From positions 1 to 32,752 of the forward strand of contig LSLI01000026.1 of assembly GCA_001577345.1 (NCBI GenBank): a DNA stretch of 32,752 bases, in the 5' to 3' direction. This DNA comes from Candidatus Gallionella acididurans. GTDB lineage: Bacteria; Pseudomonadota; Gammaproteobacteria; Burkholderiales; Gallionellaceae. The notes beneath the pieces were generated by a model that was not told where the DNA came from, did no database searches, and saw only the letters and a list, made by a program, of their open reading frames with translations. This document shows positions 1-9,152 of the stretch, in pieces. The position numbers were made by a program, and so were the translations under genes. Position 1 is the first letter of the stretch; every line of letters starts with the position of its first letter.

Positions 1-2271
1 AAAACGCCGCCCGATCCGGTTCAAATTAAGCCCCTCATTCGGGAATCCGATCCATCCGATTTGAGGCCGGACGAGAAAGTTGCTCTCTTCATGCGCCTGT
101 TCCGTGGCCGATCTGATGTTTACCCGGTACGTTGGGAGAGCAAAAAAACCGGCAAGTCCGGCTATTCTCCTGTCTGCTTAAATGAATGGCGAGCAGGCGT
201 TTGCGATAAGCCACGCATTAAGTGTTCCGACTGTAGCAATCGACTGCTCAGATCGTTGACCGATGTCATCATTTACGAGCACCTTGCGGGCAAACACACC
301 ATTGGCGTATATCCGCTCTTGAGCGATGATAGCTGCCATTTTCTGGCGGTGGATTTCGACGAAGCTGATTGGCGCGAGGATGCGCGCGCATTTATGCAAT
401 CATGCAGTGAGTTGGGGGTGCCGGCGGCATTGGAAATTTCCCGTTCCGGCAATGGTGCACACGCCTGGATATTTTTTACCAGTACAGTTCTGGCGCGTGA
501 TGCCCGTAAATTGGGTACTGCCATCATCAGCCACACTTGCGCCCGTACCCGGCAATTGAAGTTGGCCTCTTATGATCGTCTATTCCCTAATCAGGACACC
601 ATGCCCAAAGGCGGGTTTGGTAACCTGATTGCTTTGCCATTGCAAAAGAAGCCACGCGAGCAGGGATTCAGTGAATTCGTGGATGACCAATTCGTGCCAT
701 ACGCTGATCAATGGGGCTACCTCGCATCGGTTCGGCCAATGAGCAGGGAAGACATGGATTGCGCGATTTTGCTCGCCACAGGAAATTCGCATCCGTTAGA
801 TGTGGCCTTTATAGCCGAGGAAGACCAGAAGGAACCGTGGAAGCAGTCTCCGCTAATATCGAAGAAACTGCCCGGGAAAATGCCGAAATCACTCAAGGTG
901 ACCTTGGCTAATATGGTGTATTTCGAAAAATCCAAGTTGCCCCCGCCACTTGCTAACCGTCTGATTCGTCTTGCGGCATTTCAGAATCCAGAGTTCTATA
1001 AGGCACAAGCTATGCGCCTGCCTGTATGGGACGAGCCGAGAGTCATTGGCTGTGCTGACAATTATCCGAAGCATATTGCCTTACCAAGAGGATGTTTGTC
1101 GACTGCACAAGAGCTACTACGCGATAACGGCATTCGCTGCAATTTGATCGATGAGCGCATAGATGGAGAACATTTTAATTTTCAGTTCCTCGGAACATTG
1201 CGCAATGATCAAGAGGCCGCAGTTGTTGAAATGCTGAAATATGACATCGGTACTCTGTGTGCACCGACGGCATTTGGTAAAACTGTTGCAGCGGCTGCAA
1301 TGATTGCGAGGCGCGGGGTGAGTACGCTGATTCTTGTGCATCGTACCGAGCTGCTCAAGCAATGGCAGGAGCGGTTGCAGACCTTTTTGGGTGCTGGTAA
1401 AGATGTTGTTGGGGTCATTGGAGGGGGCAAGAACAAACCCTCCGGAAAGATTGATATTGCTGTCATGCAATCGTTGAATCGCAAGGGAGAGGTCAATGCG
1501 CTTGTCGAAAGCTACGGTCAAATAATCGTTGATGAGTGTCACCACTTGTCAGCATTCTCCTTCGAGGGGATACTTAAACGCGCCAAGGCCAGGTATGTCC
1601 TTGGCCTGACCGCCACACCCTTCAGGCGTGATGGCAGGCAACCAATCATTTTTATGCAGTGTGGGCCCATCCGATATACCGCTGCCAAGCCGGAAGGTAT
1701 GCCGCAGTTGCTGAAGGTGATTCCAAAAATGCTGCCTGCGCCGATTGCGCTGCCGCCAGATGCCGCTGTTCAGGATGTGTTCCGGCATCTGGCCACCGAT
1801 AAGCAGCGTGCCGAATTTATCTCAACCACGATTGCTCAAGCCTATCAGGAAGGGCGCAAGGTGCTGGTACTGACCGAGCGTACTGACCATCTCGATTTAA
1901 TAAGCCAGAATTTAGCTGGTGTAGTGGATTTTTTATTTATCCTTCACGGGCGGATGCTGAAAAAACGTCGCACACAGATCATCCAGGAGTTGAACGAATT
2001 GCCTCCTGATGCGCCACGTGTACTGTTGGCTACTGGCAAGTTGGTAGGGGAGGGCTTTGATCACCCGCCACTCGATACCCTGGTTCTGGCCATGCCGATT
2101 TCGTGGAAAGGGACTCTGCAACAATATGCTGGCCGTTTGCATCGAGAACATGAAACCAAAACAGATGTGCGCATCTATGACTACATCGATACTGGACATC
2201 CTGTCTTGATGCGGATGTGGGATAGACGCCAGCGTGGCTACAAGGCGATGGGATATTCGATTGGCGAGTGA
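1..2271 (+). CDS. TOTE-type primase-helicase, 5' end outside the window
   Basis: The frame is open from base 1 and ends at TGA 2269-2271 (757 codons visible), so the true start lies upstream. Numbering from the TTG at 61, four cysteines (C40, C48, C55, C58) form a zinc-knuckle-like cluster. An archaeo-eukaryotic primase-like domain follows, with the acidic motif VDFDE (97-101), SRSGNGAHAW (127-136) and a conserved PKGGFGN segment. A superfamily 2 helicase follows: Walker A CAPTAFGKT (400-408), VDECHH (490-495), TATPFR (about 517-522) and the arginine-finger motif QYAGRLHR (688-695). This domain order matches proteins annotated as TOTE conflict-system primase/helicases, which are predicted to act on invading or mobile nucleic acid; that role is inferred, not shown. 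A nuclease domain often present in the family would have to lie in the missing N-terminus. A decayed integrase end sits 3 bp downstream. Confidence 0.85.
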   Translation, partial: KTPPDPVQIKPLIRESDPSDLRPDEKVALFMRLFRGRSDVYPVRWESKKTGKSGYSPVCLNEWRAGVCDKPRIKCSDCSNRLLRSLTDVIIYEHLAGKHTIGVYPLLSDDSCHFLAVDFDEADWREDARAFMQSCSELGVPAALEISRSGNGAHAWIFFTSTVLARDARKLGTAIISHTCARTRQLKLASYDRLFPNQDTMPKGGFGNLIALPLQKKPREQGFSEFVDDQFVPYADQWGYLASVRPMSREDMDCAILLATGNSHPLDVAFIAEEDQKEPWKQSPLISKKLPGKMPKSLKVTLANMVYFEKSKLPPPLANRLIRLAAFQNPEFYKAQAMRLPVWDEPRVIGCADNYPKHIALPRGCLSTAQELLRDNGIRCNLIDERIDGEHFNFQFLGTLRNDQEAAVVEMLKYDIGTLCAPTAFGKTVAAAAMIARRGVSTLILVHRTELLKQWQERLQTFLGAGKDVVGVIGGGKNKPSGKIDIAVMQSLNRKGEVNALVESYGQIIVDECHHLSAFSFEGILKRAKARYVLGLTATPFRRDGRQPIIFMQCGPIRYTAAKPEGMPQLLKVIPKMLPAPIALPPDAAVQDVFRHLATDKQRAEFISTTIAQAYQEGRKVLVLTERTDHLDLISQNLAGVVDFLFILHGRMLKKRRTQIIQELNELPPDAPRVLLATGKLVGEGFDHPPLDTLVLAMPISWKGTLQQYAGRLHREHETKTDVRIYDYIDTGHPVLMRMWDRRQRGYKAMGYSIGE

Positions 2272-2273
2272 GG

Positions 2274-2385
2274 ATGCAACTTTTCGTCGGGATACAATAT
2301 CAATTATAGGTTGAAAGTACAGATGCGATATCTTGGGATTGAGGTTGACGATGCATTGGCCATTTCTGAACAAACTGATGTATAG
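2274..2385 (+). pseudogene. Decayed C-terminus of a tyrosine-type integrase
   Basis: The last 20 codons (2323-2382, stop TAG 2383-2385) read MRYLGIEVDDALAISEQTDV, which I recognise as the usual C-terminal end of a class of plasmid/ICE tyrosine recombinases (HTKxESTVRYLGIEVDDAL...). Just upstream, GTTGAAAGTACA reads VEST in another frame, and one extra base breaks the join to RYLG. Bases 2274-2300 still hint at the preceding VQLLLGHT segment. Only the last ~35 codons remain, with indels and no start. It begins 3 bp after the TOTE-type gene stops, which suggests that gene was inserted into or beside an old integrase. Confidence 0.65.
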
Positions 2386-2399
2386 CTGTAGACTCAACA

Positions 2400-2429
2400 A
2401 AAGCGGCAGATATTATGAGCTGCCGCTTT
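2400..2429. terminator. 10-bp perfect hairpin, possible weak terminator
   Basis: AAAGCGGCAG (2400-2409) and CTGCCGCTTT (2420-2429) are perfectly complementary around a 10-nt loop. There is no T-run on the + strand. On the - strand the stem ends in TTTTG, so it could weakly end leftward transcription from the helicase gene that stops at 2660. It could also be part of the old integration site beside the integrase relic. Confidence 0.35.
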
Positions 2430-2498
2430 CGAGGTAGGTAAAATGCAACATGGCATGTAACTGTGCCAGAAACGGAACTTCAGGGGTGCGCCGCGGCC

Positions 2499-2534
2499 TT
2501 CCGCTTTTCGGCCGAAGCAGTCATCTACAAGTGA
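2499..2534 (+). repeat. Dispersed intergenic repeat, second variant
   Basis: The segment CGCTTTTCGGCCGAAGCAGT followed by CATCTACA recurs, slightly changed, at 23570-23612 (CGCAATGGCCGAAGAGCAGT, then CGTCTACA). It shares the GGCCGA core with the main repeat family of the window. The rest of the 2430-2659 gap shows nothing else I can name. Confidence 0.5.
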
Positions 2535-2659
2535 CAAACCGTACGGCAGGTTTCTGTCAGAAAGCGGTACTCCCGATTATATTGGGAAACGGTGGTGACT
2601 CAGATAAGGGACAATCGTGCCAAACACGCCTTTTTTTCTCCGGAGTGCGCTTCACTTCA

Positions 2660-4381
2660 CTAAGCAGCCGCATCCTTTAATACCGCGCACGTTGCCGCTC
2701 GGCCCACAATGACCAGCAGCGACTTCGCCCGACTCATCCCCACGTACAGCAGCTCTTGACGCTGTGACAAATCGATGGTGTCCAAGCCCCACAAGAACAG
2801 GATCGGCGATTCGAGCCCCTTGAACCGTTGGATGGTGTCGATCAGAACCGTGTTCTTGCCTTTGATTCCCTCTTCAAGCCAAGTTGCCGGTTTCGGCAAC
2901 GGAAGCCTTCGCAAGGTTGCGTAGTACTCGGCCTTGTGCAAGGCGTCAGCCACCAACACCGTGATGTCACCGGGCGCTACGCCCTGTCTCGCAACCAGGT
3001 CGACGATGCGGGCATTGATCTTCGCAGCCTGAGCGTCTCGGTTTGGCGCTTCGTCAAACTGAACGTCATCACCCTGAATGTCAGGTGGACTCACCGGAAC
3101 GCCCTTGTAGTGCTTGTAGGCGGCCTCATGAATCGGTGCCGTGTTACGGCAATTCGTGGTCAACGAAAACGGCTCGTCGCGGATGGGGAAAGTCCCTGCG
3201 CGGGCATACAGGTTCTGGTTGTCGTCATAGAACACATACAGCGGGCTGCTGACGTAGTCAGTAAGCAGCAGTTCGAGCGGAACCCAGAACTCCTCACGGA
3301 AGTCCTGACCCTCATCACAGACGATCGCGTCGTAACGATCCTGAAGAATTTCGAGGGAGTAGCCGAGAGCATTGGGCAGTTGCACTTCGTAGAGGTCCTT
3401 GCCCGGATAAGTGACCTTGGCTTCGGAAACCAATTCCCGCCCAGATGCACGATTAGCTCTCTCGACCTGCCGGTGGCACAGCTGATGGAAGCTCATCACA
3501 TCGAGGTTCGGGGTGCCTGCGCAAATGCTTGATAGGTGATCCGCAAGCTGCCGGTTGTAGCAAGTCAGCAGCGTTTGGAACCCCTCGGACGCAAGGCGAC
3601 GTGCCTTTTCAAGCGCCAAGACCGTCTTGCCGGTGCCCGCGCCACCACTCACGGCGACTCTGCGATGGGAGCGCAAGAAGTCGAGCACGCGAATCTGGTC
3701 CTTAGTGAGAACCAGCCGACGCGCCTCCTGATCGGCCAACAGCGACGACATCAGCGGCGCGACCTCGAACGATCGCGCGAACACCTCGCGAAAGACATCT
3801 ACACCGCGCCTGCCCATGGGAGTGAATCCCGATGCATCGTTGCCCCAATAAGCAAACATGGCATCGACCCACGCTTTCGGGTTTTGGAGATCTCTGGAAC
3901 ATCCGATCAGCGCAGTCGGCATGTCAGGGCGGTTCAGTGCATTCGCATCGCCAACATCCGGGAAGAACACGGCATGGCCTCTGAGGACGTTGGCGAGCGA
4001 CAGATCCCGCCAACGCTGATGTTCATTCAGCTTGGACCGGATCGAATACTTGGCCTTCAGCGCCTGACTGACGGGGTTGTTGATCGCGTGCTTTTGACGG
4101 TGCCGGTCAACAGAAAACCAGTCCCCGCTGCTGGAGTCGAACCCGACGCCGCCGCCCTTGACTTCAACGCAAACGTACCCGAGTTCCGGGTTACAGATGA
4201 CGAAGTCAGTTTCGCCGTCTTTGGCTTGTTCTTCCTCTCGGCGCAAGATCCACCCAACCTGGAAGAAGACAACAAAGTCGAGAGAAAGCCCGTCCCTGAG
4301 CGCTCGGTAGACCTTCGCCTCCGCCTGGGATGGCAATTCCGCCAGCTGGGCGTCCGTCAGCTCAGGAATGATCGTTGTCAT
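2660..4381 (-). CDS. NERD-domain UvrD-like superfamily 1 helicase
   Basis: The protein has 573 aa from the ATG at 4381. A TTG four codons upstream is possible, but the ATG follows a purine-rich GAAGAAG. The N-terminus (about 10-135) is a NERD nuclease-like domain: an early glutamate in SQAEAKVYRAL, then ETDFVI and the ExK-type VCVEVKGG (about 70-77). An SF1 helicase follows with Walker A GGAGTGKT (246-253), Walker B-like CDEGQD (355-360), a threonine/asparagine-rich TTNCRNT motif III/IV region, and the closing LLYVGMSRAKSLLVIVG typical of UvrD/Rep C-termini. It lacks the long 2B insertion of housekeeping UvrD. Its start overlaps the 3' end of the HSP90-like gene by 20 bp, so the two are probably translationally coupled. 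Inferred role: DNA processing partner in a two-gene defence operon. Confidence 0.88.
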   Translation of the reverse strand: MTTIIPELTDAQLAELPSQAEAKVYRALRDGLSLDFVVFFQVGWILRREEEQAKDGETDFVICNPELGYVCVEVKGGGVGFDSSSGDWFSVDRHRQKHAINNPVSQALKAKYSIRSKLNEHQRWRDLSLANVLRGHAVFFPDVGDANALNRPDMPTALIGCSRDLQNPKAWVDAMFAYWGNDASGFTPMGRRGVDVFREVFARSFEVAPLMSSLLADQEARRLVLTKDQIRVLDFLRSHRRVAVSGGAGTGKTVLALEKARRLASEGFQTLLTCYNRQLADHLSSICAGTPNLDVMSFHQLCHRQVERANRASGRELVSEAKVTYPGKDLYEVQLPNALGYSLEILQDRYDAIVCDEGQDFREEFWVPLELLLTDYVSSPLYVFYDDNQNLYARAGTFPIRDEPFSLTTNCRNTAPIHEAAYKHYKGVPVSPPDIQGDDVQFDEAPNRDAQAAKINARIVDLVARQGVAPGDITVLVADALHKAEYYATLRRLPLPKPATWLEEGIKGKNTVLIDTIQRFKGLESPILFLWGLDTIDLSQRQELLYVGMSRAKSLLVIVGRAATCAVLKDAAA

Positions 4382-7300
4382 CGTCTTCTTCAATCACCAT
4401 CATCGTATGCAGATTCAAAGTTACCGTGCGTCGACCGCTGGTCTCAAATTCAATGGACATAACGCGAGTTGAACCTCGCAGTTCCATCGATTCAATTCTT
4501 CCAATACCATAGTGCGGGTGCTTTACCCTCGCGCCCGCGATAAAGGCAAGTGCGGGGTCGGCACGCTCATCGGCGACAGCATCGCGCCAGTTGCCGTCGA
4601 ACATGAACGACGTCACTTGTGTGGCAGGACTACGGATGGCGTGAACACGTGTGTGTTCAGGGTCTGAAACAAACTCAACCACGTACAACCAGTAGCGATC
4701 ACCGTAGTCTTGGGCGTTGCTGAACTGCAGCCTAGACAAGCCCACGCCTGTCTGATTCCACTCGCCGTTGACGCCCTTCACCTCGATGAACCGGTCTTCG
4801 CCTGTAAGCGGGTTCCGACTGATGATGTCGTATCCAGGATGGGTTTGGGCCATCTGTTCTGCAACGCGCCCGCGAGCCTTCTCATAGGCGCAGACAGCGG
4901 CACGAGCTACCACCTCAACCGCTAGGTTGTGCTCAGACGGACCTTCCTGCTCGTCGGCATCGGGGGACTCCTCCTGCTTTTTTCGAACATAGGAAAGCAG
5001 TCGTCGGTCCCATTGCTCCTTGTGCTTTGGGCGTGGCTTCTTGGCGCGACTGTCGCCAGTAGACGACCCCTTGCCGTGGCCGTGTCCATTAGAGCGTTCA
5101 GCGGCTACTTCATCCCTATCGGTGTCGGGTGCATCCGTGGCTCCGGTGCTGCGTTGCCCTTGTGCAGGCGGCTGCACATCCTTGGGAGAAATGTTCGGTC
5201 CACCCGTAGGTTGACTCGTACCTGCGCGATCCAGTTTGCGCTCTCCGCCATTGGGCGTTTCAGTTCCCACCGTATCCGGCTTGCTCTCAGGCTGGTAGCC
5301 GTGGTCAGTTGCGCTTCCCATGGCGTCCAAGCTCGACGAGGTCAGATCATCGATCTGTCCGCTACCACTCTCGGTATCTAGATACGGGATACCAGCATCG
5401 GTCAGCTCGCGATGAGCCTCCTCGACAGGCATGCTCATCAGCGGGCGAACGCTGAGGGTCAGTTTCGAGATCTCGCTTCCGGACTCTTCCGGCATCAACT
5501 GGTGGAAGATGGCATTCAGGACGTGAGGCCAACTGCGATCCCCCACCGGTCGCGCCAGGATCAACTGGCGCTTGTCGATGTCGTAAAAGGCATGCGCTGC
5601 TAAAGGCGGAGCCGATACCAAATCCCCGCCTACATGCACGGACGCTTGAGTGCGCACGAGCTCGTAGCTGACAGCAGTCAGCTCTGAAAGAGCCTTCCGC
5701 ACCTTGTGCTTGACCGTGGTCGGTTTGTCGTGGAGCAATCGTGCCAGGATGTCGATACGCTCCATCAGCTTATCGGCAAGCTCCGCTTCCTCAGTCTTGT
5801 GGCCATCGACGAACTCAAGCGTGACCTCGGCGCTCTCACTGAGTCGCCGGACGCCAACCTTCTCAATGAACTGCCATAGCTCGGGCGCGGGCTTGCACAG
5901 CGCTCGGTCAAGCTCCCCATTGAAAAAACCTGCGTGCCACTCGCTGTCCTGAAGGAGCACTTCGTCAGGATGCGTTGGCTGCCCCATGAGGTTCAATATC
6001 GTTGGCGCCTCCTGCAATCTTCGAATGTCCGGGGCACCAATTTCCTCACGCTCGTCTGACGCCGACACGCCCATCAAGCAGGCGTCGTACACCGATCGAT
6101 CCGCCCCTACGATGGGTTTCGACTGCTCGAAGTACTCACCGACGATGTCCAACAGGATGTCGACGTAGTCTCGGCCCTCGGGTGCGGTCTTCACCCCAAT
6201 CGCGGTGAACAGCGGCTTGAACGCCTCGAGATTGCCCGGAATGGTGAAGGCGTAGCGCCCGAGTTGCTGTGGTGACCAGTAAAGCTGATTCGGACGGACA
6301 AAGGTCTTCTGGCTCTCGACATAGATGCACCGGGAGCCAGCCAATGTTGAGATTAGCGGATCGGAACGCTGCGCGCGCTCGTTCAGCACCTGGTAGGTCG
6401 AAACGTGGGGCTGAGCGCTAGTCTTCACGCAATACTGCAAATGGTCGATCACCAACCTCGTTTCCGGATTGATGGTGACGTCCAGATATTCCAGTAGCTC
6501 CGTTTTCAGGCGTGCCGTGTTTCTGAAATCGAGGATGTTGGCCTGCGACCTAAATGCCTCCGCGCGGTATGGCGCGTACAGATCGCTGCCAGAGTACCAA
6601 TTCTTCGCATCGCCTTCAGCTGGGAAGCAGGCCACCCCACTGAGGTTGTCGATCGCACCCCGGAAGAATGGCTTCTCCTTCCACTCCTCGTAGTGGTCAC
6701 AAAGGACATAGAAGGCATCACCGCTGGCGCGCTTTGCATCTTCCGTCGGCAGGTACTTCTCTGCGATGAAGAGCATCCGCTCCACCAGGTGCTGCGCAAG
6801 AGGTGACCTACGAATTCCGAGGCTGTCAATGAAAGTGCGGATCGACCGGGTGTCCGGCACTCGACTGGCATCGAGCCAAAGGTGCGTCGCATCGCCAAGC
6901 ACCTTCACTAAGTCGTCGGTACGCCTGTAGGTCTTCGTGGGGCGCGACCAATTCCCGTCCTGCGTGGGAACGATAGGCAGTGCCCCCAACAGCCGGCGGA
7001 TGCTTTCATCGTCCACGAGCGCCGGGTAGTTGGCTAACTCACCAATGAGGCGGGCGAATTTCGATGCATCCAGAGGCCCATCCTCATTGAAGAATCTCGG
7101 CAGGACGTTCTGTACAAACGCTTCAATTGTCTGCGTCTGAACGCCAAGTTTGATCGACACGAACTCTCTGGTGGACGCAGAGAGAACAGAGATATCAAGA
7201 AGATCGGCCTGGCCAGTAGGATCGGTGAAGTTGCCAGGCAGGAGCGCTTGGGTCGCTTTGATCATGCCTCGACTTGACAGCCAGATCGGCAGATTCCGAA

Positions 7301-9152
7301 GCGCTTGATAAACCGTCTTCTCGACATTGGCCTGGCGGTCCAGATCCGCGAACATCGCATACAGGTCGCGCAACTCTTGCTGTTCAACGCCGATGACATC
7401 TTCGACGGGCTCGGTGGCACACATCGAACTGATGTGACTGACGACCGCACCGAGTTCAAGTTGTCCGATCAGTCGCGCAATCTTTGGGAACCCGAGGATG
7501 TGATGCGCGGCAATCGCCAGCCTTGGCAGCAGCGAAGCAACCCGGCCGGCATCCAACGCGGCGGGCGCCGAATAGGATTGGCTGATCGTGACGGCATAAA
7601 GATCCTCTGTGACGACAAAGGGGATAGCAAGCAATCGCTGAATGGCTGGATTCGTAGCGGGGGTCTGATTCGCAGCGTCGGGCAATAGATCATTGACCAG
7701 GCTCCACAGCGGACGGTAGAAGTTCTCCACCCTTGCCGACTCGACTTGCGCTTCACCAGGAACCTGCTGCGCCATCGCTTGCTCAAGCAGGGTCACCAGC
7801 CGATCGAACGTGAGGATTGGCGCGCCCAACTGGTTTATCACCGTCTGGAACGGCCGCAGATCTTCGGCGATCAACCTTCCGCCGACCTCCAGTAGTGTCT
7901 TTGCCTGATGGCTTGTCAGTGGGCTGCGCGGCAGAAAGACCCCGCTGGGGCGCTGAACACTGCCGTCTTGGGCCAGCGCAATGTGTGCCTGGGCACCAGT
8001 GACCTTCAATCGTTCCCAAAAGCTCTTGAAGCAAGTCGGGTGGTTCGATGGTTTCGACAGTTCAAACGCCCGCGCCAGGATCTGCCAGAGTTGGACGTCT
8101 CCGAGCATCGTCCGCAAGCCCTCAGGGTCTCTGGCAAGTTCGGCAGCGGCGGCATCAATGAGCATTTCGTTCCACGCCTGCTCGTGTTGGTGCCCAGCGA
8201 AGATGACCGCCTTTCGATCGGACTCTGGAAAGAAGTCGGCATTGATCTGCATCGGCAATCCGGTCGACTGCTCGGTGGGCAAGAACGCGTAAAGCACTCC
8301 CTCGGCCAGCGGCTCGGGATCGATTCGCAAACCGATGCTGATCTTGGTGCCGCGCCCGAGAGGCTCAAGGCGGGGATGCGAGGCATACAGCCTCGCCGCA
8401 GACTCTGCAACATCGGCTCGCAAGATGTGCCATTGCTCGACCTCGTCACTCGGGCGGAAACTGACAATCAAATCAGATCCATCACCTCGGTTCAGGTCGC
8501 ATGCCAACACCAGTTCGCCGTTTCGGCGAACTTCCGCTGTCCGGACATGCCGGAGGAACAACAAACTCTTGCGAAGGATATTCTGAAAATCAGCGACAAG
8601 TTGGTCGATGAGAGCGGCGCTAACGTGCGACATTCCAAGAGCCAGCCGAGCTTCGGTATCGGGGTCATCCGCCCAAGGCAAGAAAAACGTGGTGCCTTCA
8701 GGCTGATCGTATGGCTCAATAAACCATTGCCCCTGCTCTGGGTGAAGCGTTAGTTTTACGTTGGAGGACCGAATCTCCGGGTGGTCCGTAACCTGATATG
8801 TCGATACGAAGCCAATGCCAAAGCGCCCGATGTTATCGCCACGAGAGAGTTTTCCTCCGCTGCCCACGTCGGCAATTCGATGGTAGTCGCAACTGTAATT
8901 GCTGCTGGCAATGAAGCCACAAGGACGGCTATGCAGGTCACCGCAGTAGGTGAACTGGCCACTATTGAAAACAACAAGACCCTGATCGGTGACGTCAAAA
9001 ACCACCGACTCCGCTTTCGCGTCGTCCGCGTTCTGAATGAGCTCCAGAGCCATGACGTCATAGCCCTGAAGTCCGGCCAGGTGGCTCTTGATGTTTCCAA
9101 GCAGGTTGGCGGTGTACGCGCCGCTGCTGCGTGGTTGGGTTTGTTGAACCAT
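4362..9152 (-). CDS. HSP90-like (sacsin-type) ATPase with DUF3883 and UvrD-type C-terminal domain
   Basis: This is a 1596-aa protein starting at the ATG at 9152, with AGGA 7-8 nt upstream. The N-terminus is a GHKL/HSP90-type ATPase: the N-box ALELIQNADDA (35-45) carries the Mg-binding Asn, and DNIGRFGIGF is the lid/G motif. It resembles the N-terminal repeat of sacsin. A long, probably helical middle follows, then a low-complexity hydrophilic linker (about 1290-1400). Next comes a DUF3883 domain (about 1410-1520) with GYDIISRNP...RFIEVKG, a D...ExK pattern typical of PD-(D/E)XK nucleases. The last ~60 residues (GARVKHPHYGIGRIES...) look like the Tudor-like C-terminal domain of PcrA/UvrD helicases. 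The next gene is a NERD-UvrD-like helicase overlapping it by 20 bp. An ATP-gated nuclease/helicase defence complex is an inference; I cannot match it to a named system. Confidence 0.85.
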   Translation of the reverse strand: MVQQTQPRSSGAYTANLLGNIKSHLAGLQGYDVMALELIQNADDAKAESVVFDVTDQGLVVFNSGQFTYCGDLHSRPCGFIASSNYSCDYHRIADVGSGGKLSRGDNIGRFGIGFVSTYQVTDHPEIRSSNVKLTLHPEQGQWFIEPYDQPEGTTFFLPWADDPDTEARLALGMSHVSAALIDQLVADFQNILRKSLLFLRHVRTAEVRRNGELVLACDLNRGDGSDLIVSFRPSDEVEQWHILRADVAESAARLYASHPRLEPLGRGTKISIGLRIDPEPLAEGVLYAFLPTEQSTGLPMQINADFFPESDRKAVIFAGHQHEQAWNEMLIDAAAAELARDPEGLRTMLGDVQLWQILARAFELSKPSNHPTCFKSFWERLKVTGAQAHIALAQDGSVQRPSGVFLPRSPLTSHQAKTLLEVGGRLIAEDLRPFQTVINQLGAPILTFDRLVTLLEQAMAQQVPGEAQVESARVENFYRPLWSLVNDLLPDAANQTPATNPAIQRLLAIPFVVTEDLYAVTISQSYSAPAALDAGRVASLLPRLAIAAHHILGFPKIARLIGQLELGAVVSHISSMCATEPVEDVIGVEQQELRDLYAMFADLDRQANVEKTVYQALRNLPIWLSSRGMIKATQALLPGNFTDPTGQADLLDISVLSASTREFVSIKLGVQTQTIEAFVQNVLPRFFNEDGPLDASKFARLIGELANYPALVDDESIRRLLGALPIVPTQDGNWSRPTKTYRRTDDLVKVLGDATHLWLDASRVPDTRSIRTFIDSLGIRRSPLAQHLVERMLFIAEKYLPTEDAKRASGDAFYVLCDHYEEWKEKPFFRGAIDNLSGVACFPAEGDAKNWYSGSDLYAPYRAEAFRSQANILDFRNTARLKTELLEYLDVTINPETRLVIDHLQYCVKTSAQPHVSTYQVLNERAQRSDPLISTLAGSRCIYVESQKTFVRPNQLYWSPQQLGRYAFTIPGNLEAFKPLFTAIGVKTAPEGRDYVDILLDIVGEYFEQSKPIVGADRSVYDACLMGVSASDEREEIGAPDIRRLQEAPTILNLMGQPTHPDEVLLQDSEWHAGFFNGELDRALCKPAPELWQFIEKVGVRRLSESAEVTLEFVDGHKTEEAELADKLMERIDILARLLHDKPTTVKHKVRKALSELTAVSYELVRTQASVHVGGDLVSAPPLAAHAFYDIDKRQLILARPVGDRSWPHVLNAIFHQLMPEESGSEISKLTLSVRPLMSMPVEEAHRELTDAGIPYLDTESGSGQIDDLTSSSLDAMGSATDHGYQPESKPDTVGTETPNGGERKLDRAGTSQPTGGPNISPKDVQPPAQGQRSTGATDAPDTDRDEVAAERSNGHGHGKGSSTGDSRAKKPRPKHKEQWDRRLLSYVRKKQEESPDADEQEGPSEHNLAVEVVARAAVCAYEKARGRVAEQMAQTHPGYDIISRNPLTGEDRFIEVKGVNGEWNQTGVGLSRLQFSNAQDYGDRYWLYVVEFVSDPEHTRVHAIRSPATQVTSFMFDGNWRDAVADERADPALAFIAGARVKHPHYGIGRIESMELRGSTRVMSIEFETSGRRTVTLNLHTMMVIEEDDDNDHS

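Noticed and set aside
2600-2650. Possible + strand terminator CGTG...CACG followed by TTTTTTT
   Set aside because: The stem is only 4 bp and no rightward gene ends nearby.
3536-4462. Long open frame (308 codons) on the + strand opposite the NERD helicase
   Set aside because: It lies opposite a gene with clear NERD and helicase motifs and shows no recognisable domain; a by-product of G+C-rich codon use.
7908-8753. 281-codon + strand frame opposite the HSP90-like gene
   Set aside because: The - strand carries the ATPase protein without interruption; the + frame is a shadow.
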